From contig NZ_JAHBZJ010000009.1 of the NCBI RefSeq assembly GCF_019635455.1, positions 1 to 64,000 of the forward strand: a stretch of DNA of 64,000 bases, given 5' to 3'. The notes beneath the pieces were generated by a model. It was not told the origin of the DNA. It saw only the letters and a list, made by a program, of their open reading frames with translations, and ran no database searches. This document shows, one piece after another, positions 49,629 to 60,177 of this stretch. The stretch is from Sphingomonas sp. (GTDB lineage: Bacteria > Pseudomonadota > Alphaproteobacteria > Sphingomonadales > Sphingomonadaceae). Positions within the stretch are counted from its first letter, which is position 1. The number at the start of each line of letters is the position of its first letter. The translations under genes and the position numbers were made by a program.

Positions 49629-51225
49629 GCCGTTTCTGATCCCGCTCGCACTGGCGGCGGCATTTGCGCCATGCGCGGCGATGGCCGATGCCCGCGATTA
49701 TGTACGCGCGCGCGCTGCGGCTGCGAACGGTGAGGTGGCGGCGGCGGCGGTCGGCTATGGCGCGGTGCTGGCGCAGGCGCCTGACGACGCGGTGGTCGCG
49801 ATCCGCGCCTATCGCAACGCCCTGGCGGCGGGCGACATGGCGCTGGCGCGGCAGGCGGCGGCGATATTGGTGCGTGCCGATGCGGCGCCGGCGGACGTCG
49901 CGCTTCTCCAACTCGCCGATGCGGTCCGGACGAAGGATCGTGCCGGGGCGGACGACGCGCTCGGCCGGATCGGCCCTGGTCCGCTCGACTTTCTGGCGCC
50001 GGTGCTGCGCGCCTGGGTCACGCTGGATCGCGGCGGCGATCCGCTGCCGCTGCTCGACAGCGCGGCGCCGAACCCGTTGGGCCGCCATTATGTCGCCGAG
50101 CATCGCGCGCTGCTGCTGATCGCGATGGGGCGGATCGATGAGGGGGTGGCGGCGCTTCGGCTGGCGGTGGCGGCCGAGCCGGGTAGCATCGACCTGCGCT
50201 GGAACGCGGCGAACCTGCTCGCTGGAAAAGGGAAGAAGGGGATCGCGCTGGCCGTGCTGGCGGGCGACGATCCGGTGATGACGGGGCTGCGCGCGCGGCT
50301 GGGGCGGGGCGTGAAGCCGGGGGCCGCGTTCGGGATCGGCCGCGCCTTCACCCGCCTGGCGTCGGACCTGTCGGGCGAGCGGACCTATCCGCTGTCGATA
50401 TTGCTGACCCGTGCGGCGCTCTCGCTCGATCCCCGGGACGATCGCGCCCGGCTGCTGCTTGCCGAGGCGCTGGTCGGCGATGAGGCGTTCGCACAGGCGC
50501 GCGAGACGCTGGATGCGGTGCCGAAGGGCAGCCCCTTCTACGACGCGGCGCTGGGCGAGCGGGTCGAGTTGCGGCGCACGCGCGGCGATGTCGAAGGCGC
50601 GATCGCGCTGGCCGCGTCGCTGGCCGACGCGCGCGATGCACGTGACATCGACGTTCAGCGATACGCCGACCTGCTCGCGAACGAGGGGCGCGAGGCGGAG
50701 GCGGCGCGCGTCTATGCGCGCCTGGTCGAGCGTGCGGACGGGAAAGCGGGGTGGTCGCTGCTGCTGCAACTGGGCGGCGCGCTCGAACGGTCGGGCAGGT
50801 GGGACGCGGCGCTACCCCATCTGCGCCGGGCGGTCGAACTGGCGCCAGAGCAGCCGCTCGCTCTCAACTATCTGGGATATGCGCTGGTCGAACGGGGCGA
50901 AAGCCTGGATGAGGCCACCGCGCTCCTCGAACGCGCGCGCAGCCTGCGGCCCGACAGCGCGGCGATCACCGATTCGCTGGGCTGGGCCTATTTCATGCAG
51001 CGCGACTATGCGAAGGCACTCCCGCTGCTGGAAAAGGCCGCCGAAGCGGAACCCGCAAGCGCCAATATCAACGAGCATCTGGGCGACGTCTATTGGGCGA
51101 TGGGCCGCCGGTACGAGGCCCGCTACGCCTGGCGCGCGGCGGCCATCTATGCCGATGGCGGGCAAAAGGCGCGGATCACGGCCAAGATGCTCGATGGCCC
51201 GGTACAGAGGACGGCGGCAAACTGA
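49600..51225 (+). CDS. Exported TPR-repeat protein
   Basis: 541-aa tetratricopeptide-repeat protein with at least six repeats in the C-terminal half (for example RWDAALPHLRRAVELAPEQP, then DEATALLERARSLRPDS). A clear signal peptide (PFLIPLALAAAFAP through AMA) is in frame but has no ATG. GTG 49600 inside the ETF oxidoreductase gene is the nearest legal start and keeps it; ATG 49681 would lose it. It is translationally linked to ispE and probably has a scaffold role in the envelope. Confidence 0.8.
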   Translation: MEGRTIPICRPFLIPLALAAAFAPCAAMADARDYVRARAAAANGEVAAAAVGYGAVLAQAPDDAVVAIRAYRNALAAGDMALARQAAAILVRADAAPADVALLQLADAVRTKDRAGADDALGRIGPGPLDFLAPVLRAWVTLDRGGDPLPLLDSAAPNPLGRHYVAEHRALLLIAMGRIDEGVAALRLAVAAEPGSIDLRWNAANLLAGKGKKGIALAVLAGDDPVMTGLRARLGRGVKPGAAFGIGRAFTRLASDLSGERTYPLSILLTRAALSLDPRDDRARLLLAEALVGDEAFAQARETLDAVPKGSPFYDAALGERVELRRTRGDVEGAIALAASLADARDARDIDVQRYADLLANEGREAEAARVYARLVERADGKAGWSLLLQLGGALERSGRWDAALPHLRRAVELAPEQPLALNYLGYALVERGESLDEATALLERARSLRPDSAAITDSLGWAYFMQRDYAKALPLLEKAAEAEPASANINEHLGDVYWAMGRRYEARYAWRAAAIYADGGQKARITAKMLDGPVQRTAAN

Positions 51226-52052
51226 CCTTCAGCGAACCGGCACCGGCGAAACTGAACCTGGCGCTGCACGTGCGGCGGCGGCGGGCGGACGGCTATCACG
51301 AACTGGAGACGCTGTTCGCCTTCGTTACCGAAGGGGACGTGGTCACGCTCGATCCGTCGGGAGCGGGGTTCGCCGTAACCGGTCCGTTCGCCCCGGGCCT
51401 CTCGCACGAACCCGACAATCTGGTCACCCGCGCGCGAACGCGGTTCGACGCGGCGTTCGAAGTGGCGACGCGGGGCGGGATCGTCCTCGACAAGCGACTG
51501 CCCGTTGCCTCGGGCCTGGGGGGTGGGTCCGCCGATGCGGCCGCGACGCTGCGCCTGCTCGCGCGGATCAACGGGATCGGGCCGGATGCGCCGCGCCTGT
51601 TTGAGATTGCCGAGTCGCTGGGGTCCGATGTGCCGGCCTGTCTGCTTGGCCGCACCGCGCGCGGAAGCGGGCGCGGAGAGGTGCTCGTACCCGTCCAGGG
51701 TGGCGCGGGGATGCCCGTCCTGCTGGTCAATCCGGGCGTCGGCGTATCGACGGCCGCGGTATTTGCGCGATGGGACGGGATCGATCGGGGACCGTTGATG
51801 GCGGGGGATCCGGTCGGGGCCGCGCTGGCCGGGCGCAACGACCTCGAACCGGCGGCACGGGCGATCGCGCCGGTGATTTCGGAGGTGCTGGCGATGCTGG
51901 GCGCGATGCCGGGCGTGCGGCTCGCGCGGATGTCCGGATCGGGCGCGACCTGCTTTGCCCTGTTCGACGCGACCGATGCCCGGACGCGTGCGGCGCGGCA
52001 GGTGAAGGAGGCGCATCCGGGCTGGTGGTGTCTCGAAACGGTGCTGTCGTGA
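51222..52052 (+). CDS. ispE: 4-diphosphocytidyl-2-C-methylerythritol kinase
   Basis: 276-aa GHMP kinase of the non-mevalonate isoprenoid pathway. It has the substrate segment APAKLNLALHV, the ATP motif PVASGLGGGSADAA and the C-terminal MSGSGATCFAL. The family start (M-T-F-S) corresponds to CTG 51222, which overlaps the TPR gene stop as CTGA. No ATG, GTG or TTG is nearer than an in-frame ATG at 51093 deep in the TPR gene, so CTG is the likely start, read by re-initiation. Confidence 0.9.
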   Translation: MTFSEPAPAKLNLALHVRRRRADGYHELETLFAFVTEGDVVTLDPSGAGFAVTGPFAPGLSHEPDNLVTRARTRFDAAFEVATRGGIVLDKRLPVASGLGGGSADAAATLRLLARINGIGPDAPRLFEIAESLGSDVPACLLGRTARGSGRGEVLVPVQGGAGMPVLLVNPGVGVSTAAVFARWDGIDRGPLMAGDPVGAALAGRNDLEPAARAIAPVISEVLAMLGAMPGVRLARMSGSGATCFALFDATDARTRAARQVKEAHPGWWCLETVLS

Positions 52053-52178
52053 CAGCCGGGTGTGCCATGCCGGGACGGAGTGCCGCGTGTGCAGCCCCGT
52101 CCGGGAGGGGCGGGCGAACTGGCCCCGTTCTTGCTGCCCTGTCGCTGCGGGCCGGGCGCCGGGAGCGTGACGTCCGTG

Positions 52179-52208
52179 GATGGCCCCCGCCTTCGGGCGG
52201 GCGCCATC
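52179..52208 (+). other. Strong hairpin before the enoyl-CoA hydratase gene
   Basis: GATGGC and CCCGCC pair with GGCGGG and GCCATC (12 bp, one mismatch) around a stable UUCG loop. It ends 20 bases before the hydratase ATG with no U-tract. It may end ispE transcripts inefficiently, protect the 3' message or mask upstream sequence. The 175-base gap holds nothing else clear. Confidence 0.45.
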
Positions 52209-52227
52209 CTCGATTCAAGGCCAGCCG

Positions 52228-52956
52228 ATGATCGCCGTCGAAGAGCGCGATTCGATCGCGATCCTGACCCTCGACCGTGGCGGCGCGCGCAATGCGATCC
52301 CGGTTTCCGGGTGGGACGCACTGGCGGATCGGGTGGCGGCGATCGCGCAGAGCGACGTGTCCGCCGTGCTGCTCCGCTCGGCAATGCCGGGCGTATTTTC
52401 CGCCGGAGCGGATCTGACCGAATTTCCGTCGCTGATCGCCGAGCCTGTCGCCCGTGCGCGCTTTCGTACCGCGATGCACCGCGCGATCGAGGGGTTGGCC
52501 GGATTGCCGATGCCGGTGGTCGCGGCGGTGGATGGCGGCTGCTTCGGCGCTGCGGTCGCGCTGACGCTGGCATGCGATATTGTCGTCGCCGGCGGCGAGG
52601 CGGTGTTCGCGACGACGCCGGCGAAGCTCGGCATCGGCTATCCCGCCAGCGATGTGGCGCGGCTGCGCGCGCGGGTCGGTGCGGGGCAGGCCGCGACCAT
52701 GTTGTTCACCGGCGGGCGGATCGACGCGACCGAGGCGGCGCGAATCGGGCTGGCGCATCACCTGGCGCCGCATGCGGAGGGCGCGGCGCACGACCTGACC
52801 CGCGCGATCGCCGCGAATGCGCCGGAGGCGGTGCGGCTGCTCAAGCGGATTTTGCGACACCCCGACGATGCGGACCACGACCGCGCGTTCGACGCCATGT
52901 TCGGCGAGGAGGCGTTCGCGGCGCGGCTCAATGCCTTTTTGAGCGGTGCGCGATGA
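52228..52956 (+). CDS. Enoyl-CoA hydratase/isomerase family protein
   Basis: 242-aa crotonase-fold protein. The oxyanion segment FSAGADLTEF and the second loop DGGCFGAAVALTLACDIVVA are typical, and an acidic residue is available in ATTPAKLGIGYP. Specific substrate unknown; hydratase and isomerase are both possible. AAGG stands eight bases before ATG 52228. Its stop overlaps the next gene as ATGA. Confidence 0.88.
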   Translation: MIAVEERDSIAILTLDRGGARNAIPVSGWDALADRVAAIAQSDVSAVLLRSAMPGVFSAGADLTEFPSLIAEPVARARFRTAMHRAIEGLAGLPMPVVAAVDGGCFGAAVALTLACDIVVAGGEAVFATTPAKLGIGYPASDVARLRARVGAGQAATMLFTGGRIDATEAARIGLAHHLAPHAEGAAHDLTRAIAANAPEAVRLLKRILRHPDDADHDRAFDAMFGEEAFAARLNAFLSGAR

Positions 52957-53681
52957 GCCTGCGCCGAATCGATGGCGGGGGTGACGTGCTGATCCTGTGC
53001 GATCACGCGTCGAACAGGGTCCCTGACGATATCGATCTGGGGATCGAAACGGCGTTGCTCGACCGGCATATCGCGGTCGATCTGGGCGCTGCGGACGTGA
53101 CTGCGGCGCTGGCCGGACTTCTGGACGCGCCCGCGATCCTCGCCGGCGTTTCGCGTCTGGTGATCGACCTCAACCGTGAACCGGACCATCCCGGGCTGAT
53201 CCCGATCGCGAGCGACGGCCACGCGGTTCCCGGGAATGCCGGCGCATCGCGTGGCGACCGCATCGCCCGCTTCTATGCCCCCTACCACCATGCGATCGCG
53301 GCGCAGATCCGGGCGCGGCGGCCGGGCCTGGTGATCGCGGTCCACAGTTTCACGCCGCAGCTTGAGCAGGGACAGGCGACGGCGCGCCCGTGGCAGGTGG
53401 GGCTGCTCTACAATCGCGACGGGCGCGCCGCGCGGATCGCGATCGATGCGCTGCGCGATGCCGGCATCCGGACGGGGGACAATGAACCCTATTCCGGGCG
53501 GCAGCTGAACGTGACGATGAACCGGCATGCGGAAGCCAACGGCATCCCCTATCTCGCGTTCGAGATTCGCAACGACCTGATCGGCGAGCCGCTCGGAGTG
53601 GCGCATTGGGCGCAGCTATTGGCGCGAATAGCAAATGATGTGCGCAACAGACTTGCGCAGACACGGGCGGTGGCGACATAG
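52953..53681 (+). CDS. N-formylglutamate amidohydrolase family protein
   Basis: 242-aa FGase-family hydrolase (HutG-like). The metal/active-site pattern is present: CDHASNRVP near residue 17, [16 protein letters not shown], and AVHSFTP. It is separate from any histidine-degradation gene here, so it may not act on formylglutamate. ATGA overlap with the hydratase gene. Confidence 0.87.
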   Translation: MSLRRIDGGGDVLILCDHASNRVPDDIDLGIETALLDRHIAVDLGAADVTAALAGLLDAPAILAGVSRLVIDLNREPDHPGLIPIASDGHAVPGNAGASRGDRIARFYAPYHHAIAAQIRARRPGLVIAVHSFTPQLEQGQATARPWQVGLLYNRDGRAARIAIDALRDAGIRTGDNEPYSGRQLNVTMNRHAEANGIPYLAFEIRNDLIGEPLGVAHWAQLLARIANDVRNRLAQTRAVAT

Positions 53682-53692
53682 GCGGTCGCGCC

Positions 53693-55414
53693 ATGACAAA
53701 TCGTTTCGACAAGTCCCGCCTGCCGTCGCGCCACGTGTCCGTCGGTCCCGAACGCGCCCCCCATCGCAGCTATTATTATGCGATGGGAATAGCGGAAGCG
53801 GATATCGCCAAGCCATTCGTCGCGCTTGCCAGCGCCGGCAATGACAGCGCGCCGTGCAATACGACGCTGGATATGCAGGCGGATGCCGCGCGCCGGGGGG
53901 TGATCGAAAATGGCGGCATGCCCCGCCGGTTCAACACGATCACCGTGACCGATGGCATCGCCATGGGGCATCAGGGCATGAAGTCCTCGCTGGTCAGCCG
54001 GGAGGTGATCGCCGATTCGGTCGAACTGTCGGTGCGTGGCCATTGTTACGATGCGCTGGTCGGCTTTGCCGGATGCGACAAGTCGCTCCCCGGCATGATG
54101 ATGGCGATGCTGCGCCTCAATATCCCGTCGATCTTCGTCTATGGCGGGTCGATCCTGCCCGGTCGCTATGACGATCGCGACGTCACTGTCGTCGATGTGT
54201 TCGAAGTGGTGGGCAAGTTTGCCGCCGGAGCCTGCCCGATCAGCGAGGTGCATGCGCTGGAAAAGGTCGCCTGTCCCGGTCATGGCGCATGCGGCGGCCA
54301 GTTCACCGCCAACACCATGGCCTGTGTCGGCGAGGCGATCGGCCTGTCGCTGCCCAACAGCAATATGGTGCCGGCGCCCTATACCAGCCGCGAGCAGATC
54401 GCCGTTGCCGCGGGCTATCAGGTCATGGATCTGGTCGAGAGGAACATCCGCCCGCGCGACATCTGTACGCGGGAAGCGTTCATCAACGCCGCCCGGATCG
54501 TCGCGGCGACCGGGGGATCGACCAACGGCGCGCTGCACCTGCCCGCCATGGCGAATGAGGCGGGGATCGATTTCGATCTCTTCGATGTTGCAGAGATATT
54601 CAAATCAACGCCTTATATCGCAGACCTGAAGCCGGGTGGCAGATATGTCGCGAAGGATATGTACGAGGCCGGGGGCGTCTACATGCTGATGAAGACGATG
54701 CTGGCGAACGATCTGTTGCATGGCGATTGCATGACGGTGACCGGCAGGACGCTGGGCGAGAATATCGACCAGGTGACATGGAACCCGGACCAGAAGGTCA
54801 TCTATGACGTGAAGACGCCGATCACCCCCACCGGCGGCGTCGTCGGATTGCGCGGATCGCTGGCGCCCGATGGCGCGATCGTGAAGGTGGCGGGCATGCA
54901 CCGCTTGCAGTTCGAGGGGCCGGCGCGCTGTTTCGATTGCGAGGAGGATGCGTTTGCGGCGGTGGAGGCGCGGACGATCCGGGACGGCGAGGTGATCATC
55001 ATCCGCTATGAGGGGCCAAAGGGTGGCCCCGGCATGCGCGAGATGCTGTCGACCACCGCCGCGCTCTATGGCCTGGGGCTGGGCGAAAAGGTTGCGCTGA
55101 TCACCGATGGGCGGTTTTCCGGGGGGACGCGCGGTTTCTGCATCGGACATGTCGGCCCGGAGGCTGCCGAGGGTGGGCCGATCGCGCTGGTCGAGGATGG
55201 AGACACGATCCGCATCGATGCAGAGGCGGGAGCGATCGATCTGGACGTGGCGCCGGACGTGCTGGCTGCGCGCCGCGCCGCCTGGCAGGCGCGCGCCAAT
55301 GATTATCAGTCCGGCGCGCTGTGGCGCTATGCGCAAAATGTGGGACCTGCGTATAAGGGGGCGGTAACGCATCCCGGGGCAAAGTCCGAAACCCATGTCT
55401 ATGCGGATATCTGA
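53693..55414 (+). CDS. ilvD: Dihydroxy-acid dehydratase
   Basis: 573-aa iron-sulfur dehydratase for isoleucine and valine synthesis. Cluster cysteines are visible in [16 protein letters not shown] and [16 protein letters not shown], and the C-terminal [16 protein letters not shown] closes the active site. This is the IlvD, not the Edd, branch, since edd is present separately at 20.3-22.1 kb. Its end overlaps the lipoprotein gene by 20 bases. Confidence 0.95.
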   Translation: MTNRFDKSRLPSRHVSVGPERAPHRSYYYAMGIAEADIAKPFVALASAGNDSAPCNTTLDMQADAARRGVIENGGMPRRFNTITVTDGIAMGHQGMKSSLVSREVIADSVELSVRGHCYDALVGFAGCDKSLPGMMMAMLRLNIPSIFVYGGSILPGRYDDRDVTVVDVFEVVGKFAAGACPISEVHALEKVACPGHGACGGQFTANTMACVGEAIGLSLPNSNMVPAPYTSREQIAVAAGYQVMDLVERNIRPRDICTREAFINAARIVAATGGSTNGALHLPAMANEAGIDFDLFDVAEIFKSTPYIADLKPGGRYVAKDMYEAGGVYMLMKTMLANDLLHGDCMTVTGRTLGENIDQVTWNPDQKVIYDVKTPITPTGGVVGLRGSLAPDGAIVKVAGMHRLQFEGPARCFDCEEDAFAAVEARTIRDGEVIIIRYEGPKGGPGMREMLSTTAALYGLGLGEKVALITDGRFSGGTRGFCIGHVGPEAAEGGPIALVEDGDTIRIDAEAGAIDLDVAPDVLAARRAAWQARANDYQSGALWRYAQNVGPAYKGAVTHPGAKSETHVYADI

Positions 55415-55802
55415 AACCATTCTGGCCGGCATCGCGCTGCTGGCGCTTGCCGGCTGCGATCAGCGTCAGGTGAAGACCAAGGCCGAACAGGTCCAGATCA
55501 AGCGCGGTGAGGAGGCGCGCGCCGCGGCGGAGGGCCGGATCCCCTGTGCGGTTGGGGGGAAGGGCGCGTTCGATCTCGTCTGTACGATCGATCGCGCGCA
55601 TACCCAGGACGGGCTGATCCTGACGATCCGGTATCCCGATGGCGGATTTCACCGTCTGCGCGTGACCACGGACGGACGCGGTGTGGTCGCCGCCGACGGT
55701 GCGCGCGAGGCGGTGGTCTCGGTCATCGACAAGGACGCGATCGAGGTCGCGATCGAGGACGCGCGCTATCGCCTGCCCGCGACGATCAAGGGCGGAAAAT
55801 GA
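55395..55802 (+). CDS. Small lipoprotein of unknown function
   Basis: 135-aa protein with a lipobox LALAGC (Cys21), so an inner- or outer-membrane lipoprotein of 115 residues after processing. The mature part is a short helical lead ([21 protein letters not shown]) and a compact beta-domain with two cysteines (PCAVGG and LVCTID) that could form a disulfide. I do not recognise the family. It overlaps ilvD and, as ATGA, the next gene. Confidence 0.75.
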   Translation: MSMRISETILAGIALLALAGCDQRQVKTKAEQVQIKRGEEARAAAEGRIPCAVGGKGAFDLVCTIDRAHTQDGLILTIRYPDGGFHRLRVTTDGRGVVAADGAREAVVSVIDKDAIEVAIEDARYRLPATIKGGK

Positions 55803-57271
55803 ACGAGCGGCCCCCCGGGGCGCCGATCATCGACTGGACGGTCCGGCGCGACTGGACGGCGGCGGCGCGGGCGGATGGCACCTATTCCGACCTGATCGGG
55901 CAATTCGCCGTGACGATCGCGCGAGAGGCGATGCGATTCGCCCAGGATCCGGATATTCTCATCCTGATTTCGCCCTCAATGGGGGGCGACAGCGCGCTGG
56001 CGGCGGCCAGGCTGATGCGCGCGGCCGGCTATTCGCCCCGCATCGCGACCGATCGACGGTTCGTGCATCCCACGCCCGACGGACCCGAACTGGACGAATA
56101 TCGGCGCGATCGTGTCCGCGCCTTCACGACGATGCTGGAAGCGTGCGGCGAGCGGATCGACATCCTGGAGGAAAGCGCGCCCGCGCCATTGTTGATCGAT
56201 GCCTCGTTCACGCCGCTGGTCCCGTTCGGCACGCCATGGCGCCATGAGCACGCGTGGGGCGCACAGTGGCGGACATTTTACCGGGCGGCTTCGGTGCGGA
56301 TCGCGATCGACAATCTCGCATTCGCGTCGCCCAATGGCGAGAGCATGTATCTGATCGAGGAGCATCCGGGCGCGACGATGACGATCGCGCTGGGCGCATT
56401 GGCGGCGCAACATGTCGTGTTGCCGGCAGCACCGCTGTGCGGGCGGATCGTGCTGGCGCCGGCCGATCCGCCGGTGGCGAGTGACTGGCGCGTCACCGCG
56501 CGGCCGCGGATCGATCCGCCGGCACCCGACGCACACAAATATTCGCGCGGCATGGTGGTGGTGGTCGGCGGTGAGATGCCGGGAGCGGCACGTCTGGCGG
56601 CGCGGGCGGCAGCAGCGTCGGGCGCCGGCTATGTGGTGCTGGCGGGCAAGGACGTCCATGCCGGGATCGATGCCATCGTTTCCCGGTCGGTCGAAACGCC
56701 CGGCGATCTTTCCGCGCTGCTCGATGACAGCCGGATCGGCGCGGTCGTGATCGGGCCGGGCCTGGGGAGATCCGACCGCGCGCGCGCGATGCTGGCGGCC
56801 GCACTGGCGTCCGACCGGCCGCTGGTGCTCGACGCGGATGCGCTGACGTTGCTCGGCAGGGAGAATGAGGGGCCGTTGAGGCGCCCGCCCGCGACATGGA
56901 TCACGCCCCATTTCGGGGAGTGGGCGGCGTTGTCCGGCGACTCCTTTTTCGAATCCGGAAAGCTGGTCCAGACCGCCTGGTGGGCGGAAGAGGGATTCGG
57001 CATGATCTTCAAGGGCGCGGACACCGTGATCGGCACCCCGGCCGGGGCGGCGGTGCTCGATCGGCTGGGTCCATCCTGGCTCTCCACCGCGGGAACCGGG
57101 GATGTTCTGTCCGGGGTGCTCGCGGCGCGGCTTGCGGCGCGCCAGGGGGATTGGGCGTGCGGAGCCGAGGCGGTATGGCTGCACGCGCGTGCGGCGGAAC
57201 TGGCGGGACCCGCCTTCACCGCCGATGAACTGATCGCATCGATCGGTGCCGCGATCGGGGAGTGTGTGTGA
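55799..57271 (+). CDS. nnrD: NAD(P)HX repair enzyme: intact dehydratase fused to an eroded epimerase domain
   Basis: 490-aa fusion. The C-terminal half is an intact ADP/ATP-dependent NAD(P)HX dehydratase (GPGLGRSDRA, DADALTLL, TPHFGEW and GTGDVLSG). The N-terminal half keeps the place of the YjeF_N epimerase, but its motifs are changed: the NNGGDG loop reads SMGGDS, the DALFGTG segment reads DASFTPL, and the VDxPSG segment reads IDNLAFA. It probably dehydrates but may not epimerise NAD(P)HX. Confidence 0.85.
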   Translation: MNERPPGAPIIDWTVRRDWTAAARADGTYSDLIGQFAVTIAREAMRFAQDPDILILISPSMGGDSALAAARLMRAAGYSPRIATDRRFVHPTPDGPELDEYRRDRVRAFTTMLEACGERIDILEESAPAPLLIDASFTPLVPFGTPWRHEHAWGAQWRTFYRAASVRIAIDNLAFASPNGESMYLIEEHPGATMTIALGALAAQHVVLPAAPLCGRIVLAPADPPVASDWRVTARPRIDPPAPDAHKYSRGMVVVVGGEMPGAARLAARAAAASGAGYVVLAGKDVHAGIDAIVSRSVETPGDLSALLDDSRIGAVVIGPGLGRSDRARAMLAAALASDRPLVLDADALTLLGRENEGPLRRPPATWITPHFGEWAALSGDSFFESGKLVQTAWWAEEGFGMIFKGADTVIGTPAGAAVLDRLGPSWLSTAGTGDVLSGVLAARLAARQGDWACGAEAVWLHARAAELAGPAFTADELIASIGAAIGECV

Positions 57272-58470
57272 GCGACAGTGGATTGATCGTGGGCGTGGCC
57301 GCGCGGGGCGACGGGGTCACGGCGGATGGGCGGCACGTGCCGCTGGCCGCGCCGGGTGACGTGCTGCGCGCGGATGGAAGCGTGGTGCGCGGGCCGCATC
57401 ACCAGCCGCCGCCGTGCCGTCATTTTCCCGACTGTGGCGGGTGCCAGCTTCAGCATCTCGACGATGCGAGCTACGCCGATTTCCTGACTGCGCGCGTTTC
57501 GGGTGCGCTGGCCGCGCAGGGGCTGGTGGCGCAGGTTCGTGCGCCGATCCTCTCTCCGCCACGCACGCGCCGTCGTGCCGCGCTGCATGCCGAACGGCGC
57601 GGGCGGCAGGTGCATCTGGGCTTTACCCAGGGGGGCAGCCATCGCCTGATCGACGTGCAGCAGTGCGAAATTCTCGACCCGGTGCTGTTTTCGCTGCTGC
57701 AACCGCTGCGCGGACTGCTCGCGGCGCATCTGCCGGCGAGCCGCCGGGTCAACCTGCACCTGACGCTGACCGATCAGGGGCCAGATATACTGGTGGAGCA
57801 GTTGAAGACCGACAGTCTGGATGCGGTGGAGGCCGTGTCGGCCTTTGCGCATCGGCACGGGCTGGCGCGGTTGTCGATCGACGACGGCATGGGCGCCGAA
57901 GCGCGGTGGGAACCAGAGCCGGTCACGGTCACGCTTGGCGGCGTCCCGGTGCCGTTTCCCGCAGGCGGGTTTCTTCAGGCGACGCCGGAGGGAGAGGCGG
58001 CGCTCGTCGCGGCGGTGCGGGAGGCGGTGGGCGGCGCAGCCACGATCGCCGATCTGTTCGCAGGGCTGGGAACCTTTGCGCTGGCGATGGACCCGGCCGC
58101 GAACGTCTATGCCGGCGAAGGCGCCCGCGATGCGATCCTGTCGCTCAAGAGCGCCGGCGGGCGGGCGCAACGGCGATTGTTCGCCGAGCATCGCGACCTG
58201 TTTCGCCGGCCGTTAACGGCGCGCGAACTCGACCTGTTCGAGGCCGCGATCCTCGATCCGCCACGCGCCGGCGCGAAGGAACAGGTGGCCGAGCTGGCGC
58301 AGGCAAAGACACCGGTAATCGCCTATGTATCGTGTAATCCCAGCACCTTCGCACGCGATGCGAAGACATTGTGTGAGAGCGGCTATCGCCTCGACTGGGT
58401 CCAGCCGGTGGGGCAGTTCCGCTGGTCCACCCATGTCGAGCTTGCCGCGCGGTTCAGCCGTCAGGGATAA
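57268..58470 (+). CDS. RlmD/RumA-type RNA uridine methyltransferase
   Basis: 400-aa class I SAM methyltransferase with a 4Fe-4S motif near residue 51 ([15 protein letters not shown]) and no separate TRAM domain (the first 45 residues are a reduced version). The SAM motif [13 protein letters not shown] and catalytic Cys in [13 protein letters not shown] are present. It likely makes m5U in 23S rRNA. GTG start in a GTGA overlap, with GGGGAG before it. Its 3' end overlaps convergent truA by 10 bases. Confidence 0.9.
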   Translation: MSDSGLIVGVAARGDGVTADGRHVPLAAPGDVLRADGSVVRGPHHQPPPCRHFPDCGGCQLQHLDDASYADFLTARVSGALAAQGLVAQVRAPILSPPRTRRRAALHAERRGRQVHLGFTQGGSHRLIDVQQCEILDPVLFSLLQPLRGLLAAHLPASRRVNLHLTLTDQGPDILVEQLKTDSLDAVEAVSAFAHRHGLARLSIDDGMGAEARWEPEPVTVTLGGVPVPFPAGGFLQATPEGEAALVAAVREAVGGAATIADLFAGLGTFALAMDPAANVYAGEGARDAILSLKSAGGRAQRRLFAEHRDLFRRPLTARELDLFEAAILDPPRAGAKEQVAELAQAKTPVIAYVSCNPSTFARDAKTLCESGYRLDWVQPVGQFRWSTHVELAARFSRQG

Positions 58471-59201
58471 TCGGCGCGCACGAAATAGAGGCCGTCCGGC
58501 GGCGCGTTGAGGCCCAGCCGGCTGCGATCCGCGGCGTCGCGCGCGGCGCGCAGATCGTCCGCCTGCCACTGGCCGCGCCCGACCATCGCCAGACAGCCGA
58601 CCATCGAGCGGACCTGGTGGTGCAGGAACGACCGGGCCGAGGCGTGGATCGCGATTTCGTCGCCGGTGCGCACGACGTCGAGCCGGTCGAGCGTCTTGAC
58701 CGGACTGGCCGACTGGCAATGGGCGGAGCGAAAGGTCGTGAAGTCGTGTCGCCCGACAAGCAGTTGCGCGGCCTCATGCATCGCGTGCGCGTCGAGATCG
58801 GCCGGGATGCGCCATTTCAGCCCCTTTTCGAACGTGAGCGGCGCGCGACGGTTGACGATGCGATAGACATAATGGCGCGCCAGGCAGGAAAAGCGGGCGT
58901 GCCAGTCGCCGGCCACCGCTTCACAGGCGAGGATCGCGACCGGCACCGCGCGCAGATGCGCGTTCAGCGCCTCCATCAGCCGAAAGGGGGACAGGTCCTT
59001 CTCCACATCGGCATGGGCGCGCATGCCGAGCGCGTGGACGCCGGCATCGGTGCGTCCGGCGGCATGGACCAGCGCATCCTCCCCGGTGATGGCGTGCAGC
59101 GCGTCCTCGATCGCCTGTTGCACGCTGGGTCCATGGTCCTGATGCTGCCAGCCCATGAAGGGGCGGCCGTCAAATTCGATGGTGAACGCGAAGCGGGTCA
59201 A
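58461..59201 (-). CDS. truA: tRNA pseudouridine synthase A
   Basis: 246-aa enzyme that makes pseudouridine at tRNA positions 38-40. The catalytic Asp is in [13 protein letters not shown] and the RHYVYRI segment is conserved. It begins with TTG, overlapping the fmt stop as TTGA, so translation is coupled to fmt. Confidence 0.95.
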   Translation of the reverse strand: MTRFAFTIEFDGRPFMGWQHQDHGPSVQQAIEDALHAITGEDALVHAAGRTDAGVHALGMRAHADVEKDLSPFRLMEALNAHLRAVPVAILACEAVAGDWHARFSCLARHYVYRIVNRRAPLTFEKGLKWRIPADLDAHAMHEAAQLLVGRHDFTTFRSAHCQSASPVKTLDRLDVVRTGDEIAIHASARSFLHHQVRSMVGCLAMVGRGQWQADDLRAARDAADRSRLGLNAPPDGLYFVRADYP

Positions 59202-60109
59202 AGTTGCGTACCCGCCGGGATCGGAAAGCCGCGCAGAAGCTCCCTGCGGGTCATGACGCCGCGCCCGGCGCGCTGCACCGCGACCGGCCGGATCGCCCCG
59301 TCGCCACAGGCGATCGTCAGGTCGTCATCCTGTACCATGCCCGGCTCGCCGCCGGTGTAGTCGCCCAGCAGTTCGGCGTCGAGGATGCGAATGCGCTCGC
59401 CCGCGAACGCGATCCAGGCGCCTGGCGGGTTGAACGCCAGCACCTGTCGCCGGACGGCATCGCCCGGTTGCGCGAAATCGATCCGCGTTTCCGACTTGTC
59501 GATCTTTGCCGCATAGGTGACGCCGGTATCGGGCTGGGCCAGCGGCGGATACGCCGTCAGGTCGGCCAGTACCCGTACCATCAGCCCGGCGCCCATCGCC
59601 GCCAGTTCCGCCGTCAGCTCGCCCGCCGTCTTGCCGTCGGTGTGGGTCCGCCCCTCCAGCCGTACAGGCCCGGTGTCCAGCCCCGCCTCCATCTGCATGA
59701 TGCCGACCCCGGTTTCGATGTCGCCGGCCAGGATTGCGCGCTGAATCGGCGCGGCGCCACGCCAGCGCGGAAGGAGCGACGCATGGACGTTGAGACAGCC
59801 GTGGCGCGGCGCCTCCAGCACCGATTGCGGAAGGATCAGGCCATAGGCGGCGACGACCGCGACATCCGCGTCGAGCGCCGCCAGCGCGGCGACGGCATCG
59901 GCATCGCGCCTGAACGACAATGGTGTGCGGACGTCGATACCCAATTCCGCCGCACGGGCATGAACGGGGGAGGGGGTCAGCGCCTTGCCGCGCCGCCCGC
60001 CGGGCCGTGGCGGCTGGCTGTATGCCGCCACGATATCATGTCCGGCTTCGACCAGCGCATTGAGGGTCGGCACCGCGAAATCGGGAGTACCCATGAAGAT
60101 GATCCGCAT
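59198..60109 (-). CDS. fmt: Methionyl-tRNA formyltransferase
   Basis: 303-aa enzyme that formylates initiator Met-tRNA. It has [14 protein letters not shown], the folate/active-site segment [18 protein letters not shown], and a C-terminal OB-like domain. The start at 60109 removes seven residues from the longest frame and matches the family. It pairs with def, found nearby on the other strand. Confidence 0.96.
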   Translation of the reverse strand: MRIIFMGTPDFAVPTLNALVEAGHDIVAAYSQPPRPGGRRGKALTPSPVHARAAELGIDVRTPLSFRRDADAVAALAALDADVAVVAAYGLILPQSVLEAPRHGCLNVHASLLPRWRGAAPIQRAILAGDIETGVGIMQMEAGLDTGPVRLEGRTHTDGKTAGELTAELAAMGAGLMVRVLADLTAYPPLAQPDTGVTYAAKIDKSETRIDFAQPGDAVRRQVLAFNPPGAWIAFAGERIRILDAELLGDYTGGEPGMVQDDDLTIACGDGAIRPVAVQRAGRGVMTRRELLRGFPIPAGTQL

Positions 60110-60177
60110 GGGGCCGCCCTGTAGCGCCAATGCGGCGGGTTACGCCAGCCGCCCTCGATCTTCGCGCCTTCGGCGCT

